Assembly: GCA_009699245.1 (NCBI GenBank)
Contig: WLOQ01000004.1
Coordinates: 62,001 to 126,000, forward strand
Direction of reading: 5' to 3'
From: Actinomycetota bacterium
GTDB taxonomy: Bacteria; Actinomycetota; Thermoleophilia; Solirubrobacterales; Solirubrobacteraceae
DNA length: 64,000 nt
A program made the position numbers and the translations under genes. This document shows positions 62,965-64,000 of this stretch, piece after piece (positions within the stretch are counted from its first letter, which is position 1; each line of letters opens with the position of its first letter). Below the pieces are notes generated by a model. It was not told the DNA's origin. It worked only from the letters and a program-made list of their open reading frames with translations, and made no database searches.

Positions 62965-64000
62965 ATGGGCCTGCGCGACCGTTACCGGCGCTACGAGGCG
63001 CTCACGCCGCAGGAGCTCTCCGCACAGCTGCGCGACGAGGCCGACACGCGCCGCCGCACCGCGCTCGACACGGTCCCGCCGCTCGACCTGCGCAGCACCA
63101 CGTGGCATGAAGTTCCGCCGTCGGTCGTCGTCGACGCGGTGACCTTCGCCGCGCGCGCGGGCCTCCATCGCTATCCGCACAGCGACGCGCCCGATCTGCG
63201 CAATGCCATCGCCCGCATGCACGACCTCCGCGCCGAGCGGATCGCCGTCGGCGAAGGCGCATCGCAGCTGCTCGGCGCGGCCGCGCGCGAGCTCCTCTCC
63301 CCCGGTGACGAACTCCTCACACCCTGGCCCTCGTACCCGCTCTACCCGACGCTCGCGCGGCGCTGCGGGGCAACCGTCGTCCCCGTGCCGGGGTTCGATC
63401 CGGCGGCGCTTCTGGCAGGCGTGACCGACCGCACGCGTCTCCTCCTCCTCTGCAACCCGAACGACCCGACCGGCGACTTCCTGCGCGCCGGCGAGCTCAG
63501 CGCCCTCCTCGATGCGCTGCCGGAGCGCGTTGTGGTGCTGCTCGACGAGGCGCTGCGCGACTTCGTCGATGCCGAGGACGCTGACGCGGCACTGCGCCTC
63601 GTCGATCAGCACCCGCGGATGCTCGTCTTCCGCACCTTCTCGAAGGCCTGGGGCCTCGCCGGCCTGCGCTGCGGCTACGTGGTCGGCGGCCCGCAGAGCG
63701 AGCCGCTGCTCGAGCAGCTCAGCCCGCCGCTCGGCGTTGGGGAGCTCACCCAGGCGGGGATTCTCGAGGCACTCCGGCAGGGACGGGGTCTCGTGGCGCG
63801 GCGCGCCGCACAGGTGACCGTCGAGCGAGAGCGTCTGCGCGAGGCGCTGCGCGGGCTCCCGGTTGAGGTGACTCCGAGCCAGGCACATGTGGTCTGGCTC
63901 GCTGCTCCGGCGCTCGACGGCGCACAGCTCGCCGGGCGCCTCGCCCAGTCGAAGGTGCTCGTCCTCCCGGGCGGCCCGCTGGGTGATCCGCGGCATGTGC
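62965..64000 (+). CDS. Class I/II aminotransferase (histidinol-phosphate aminotransferase-like), partial
   Basis: A PLP-dependent aminotransferase cut by the right edge after about 345 residues. Features: HRYPHSDAPDLRNAIARMHD, AVGEGASQLLGAAARELLSP, the NPNDPTGDFL substrate motif, a VVLLDEALRDFVD strand and FRTFSKAWGLAGLRCGYVVG with the Schiff-base lysine. It resembles HisC and CobD-like enzymes; the CobD (threonine-phosphate decarboxylase) possibility is worth checking because B12 genes occur in the window, but nothing here decides it. ATG 62965 starts 3 nt after the previous stop. Confidence 0.85.
   Translation, partial: MGLRDRYRRYEALTPQELSAQLRDEADTRRRTALDTVPPLDLRSTTWHEVPPSVVVDAVTFAARAGLHRYPHSDAPDLRNAIARMHDLRAERIAVGEGASQLLGAAARELLSPGDELLTPWPSYPLYPTLARRCGATVVPVPGFDPAALLAGVTDRTRLLLLCNPNDPTGDFLRAGELSALLDALPERVVVLLDEALRDFVDAEDADAALRLVDQHPRMLVFRTFSKAWGLAGLRCGYVVGGPQSEPLLEQLSPPLGVGELTQAGILEALRQGRGLVARRAAQVTVERERLREALRGLPVEVTPSQAHVVWLAAPALDGAQLAGRLAQSKVLVLPGGPLGDPRHV

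Overview
The window is a chromosome segment from a very GC-rich actinobacterium. Nearly every real gene ends its codons in G or C, and GTG starts are common. Many genes appear leaderless, with a TANNNT -10 box 6-8 nt before the start codon. Gene content (three-gene PntAB transhydrogenase, Ddn-like F420 enzyme, WS/DGAT acyltransferase, many NTF2/SnoaL and DUF4430 proteins) suggests class Thermoleophilia, order Solirubrobacterales. That placement is inference from family knowledge, not a database result. There is no phage, IS element, CRISPR array or origin; five tRNA genes are present.

Layout. 1-8.5 kb: an OmpR-type regulator cut by the left edge, a PQQ-type sugar dehydrogenase lipoprotein, small EthD and SnoaL proteins, a Rho-like protein with a damaged ATPase site, a RibD-C reductase and an exported PKD protein. 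8.6-11.5 kb: pntAA-pntAB-pntB. 11.5-18.5 kb: the most interesting region. A cobalamin riboswitch (17757-17921, minus strand) precedes five tightly coupled genes: two exported DUF4430 proteins, an ECF T protein, a double-ATPase ECF protein, and an ECF S component fused to an extracellular prenyltransferase-like alpha/alpha barrel. Animal intrinsic factor and transcobalamin are built from such a barrel plus a DUF4430-like beta domain. The operon therefore looks like a bacterial, membrane-tethered, split transcobalamin feeding an ECF importer. The cob(I)alamin adenosyltransferase gene diverges from the same intergenic region.

18.5-28.9 kb: small exported proteins, a glycine-rich surface protein interrupted by TGA, tRNA-Glu and tRNA-Leu, a glycerophosphodiesterase, an inositol-phosphatase-like enzyme, CspA, a PabB-PabC fusion, YaaA, and a B12-dependent acyl-CoA mutase whose specificity residues match isobutyryl-CoA mutase. 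28.9-34.4 kb: a five-gene catabolic operon (two SnoaL proteins, FAD hydroxylase, acetoacetyl-CoA ligase, extradiol dioxygenase). 34.5-43.9 kb: mixed genes, tRNA-Pro and tRNA-Gly, several gene remnants, WS/DGAT, a NarL-type regulator, BioA, a solute-binding protein and a cupin.

44-52.8 kb: beta-oxidation genes (thiolase and FadB/FadJ) converge on an acyl-CoA dehydrogenase/biotin carboxylase/carboxyltransferase operon. That operon faces a TetR regulator with a 31-bp palindromic operator. 53-58 kb: a gntR-aceE-aceF pyruvate dehydrogenase operon. 58-64 kb: a luciferase-like oxidoreductase, an alpha/beta hydrolase lacking its nucleophile region, tRNA-Pro, a Nif3-like protein, an acyl-CoA ligase, a membrane protein and an aminotransferase cut by the right edge.

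The overall theme is acyl-CoA and branched-chain carbon metabolism, with B12 scavenging that could supply the mutase. Several decayed or damaged genes (RTX tail, receiver fragment, interrupted glycine-rich gene, DsrE frameshift, gutted hydrolase, degenerate Rho) give the segment an unusually high share of eroding genes.
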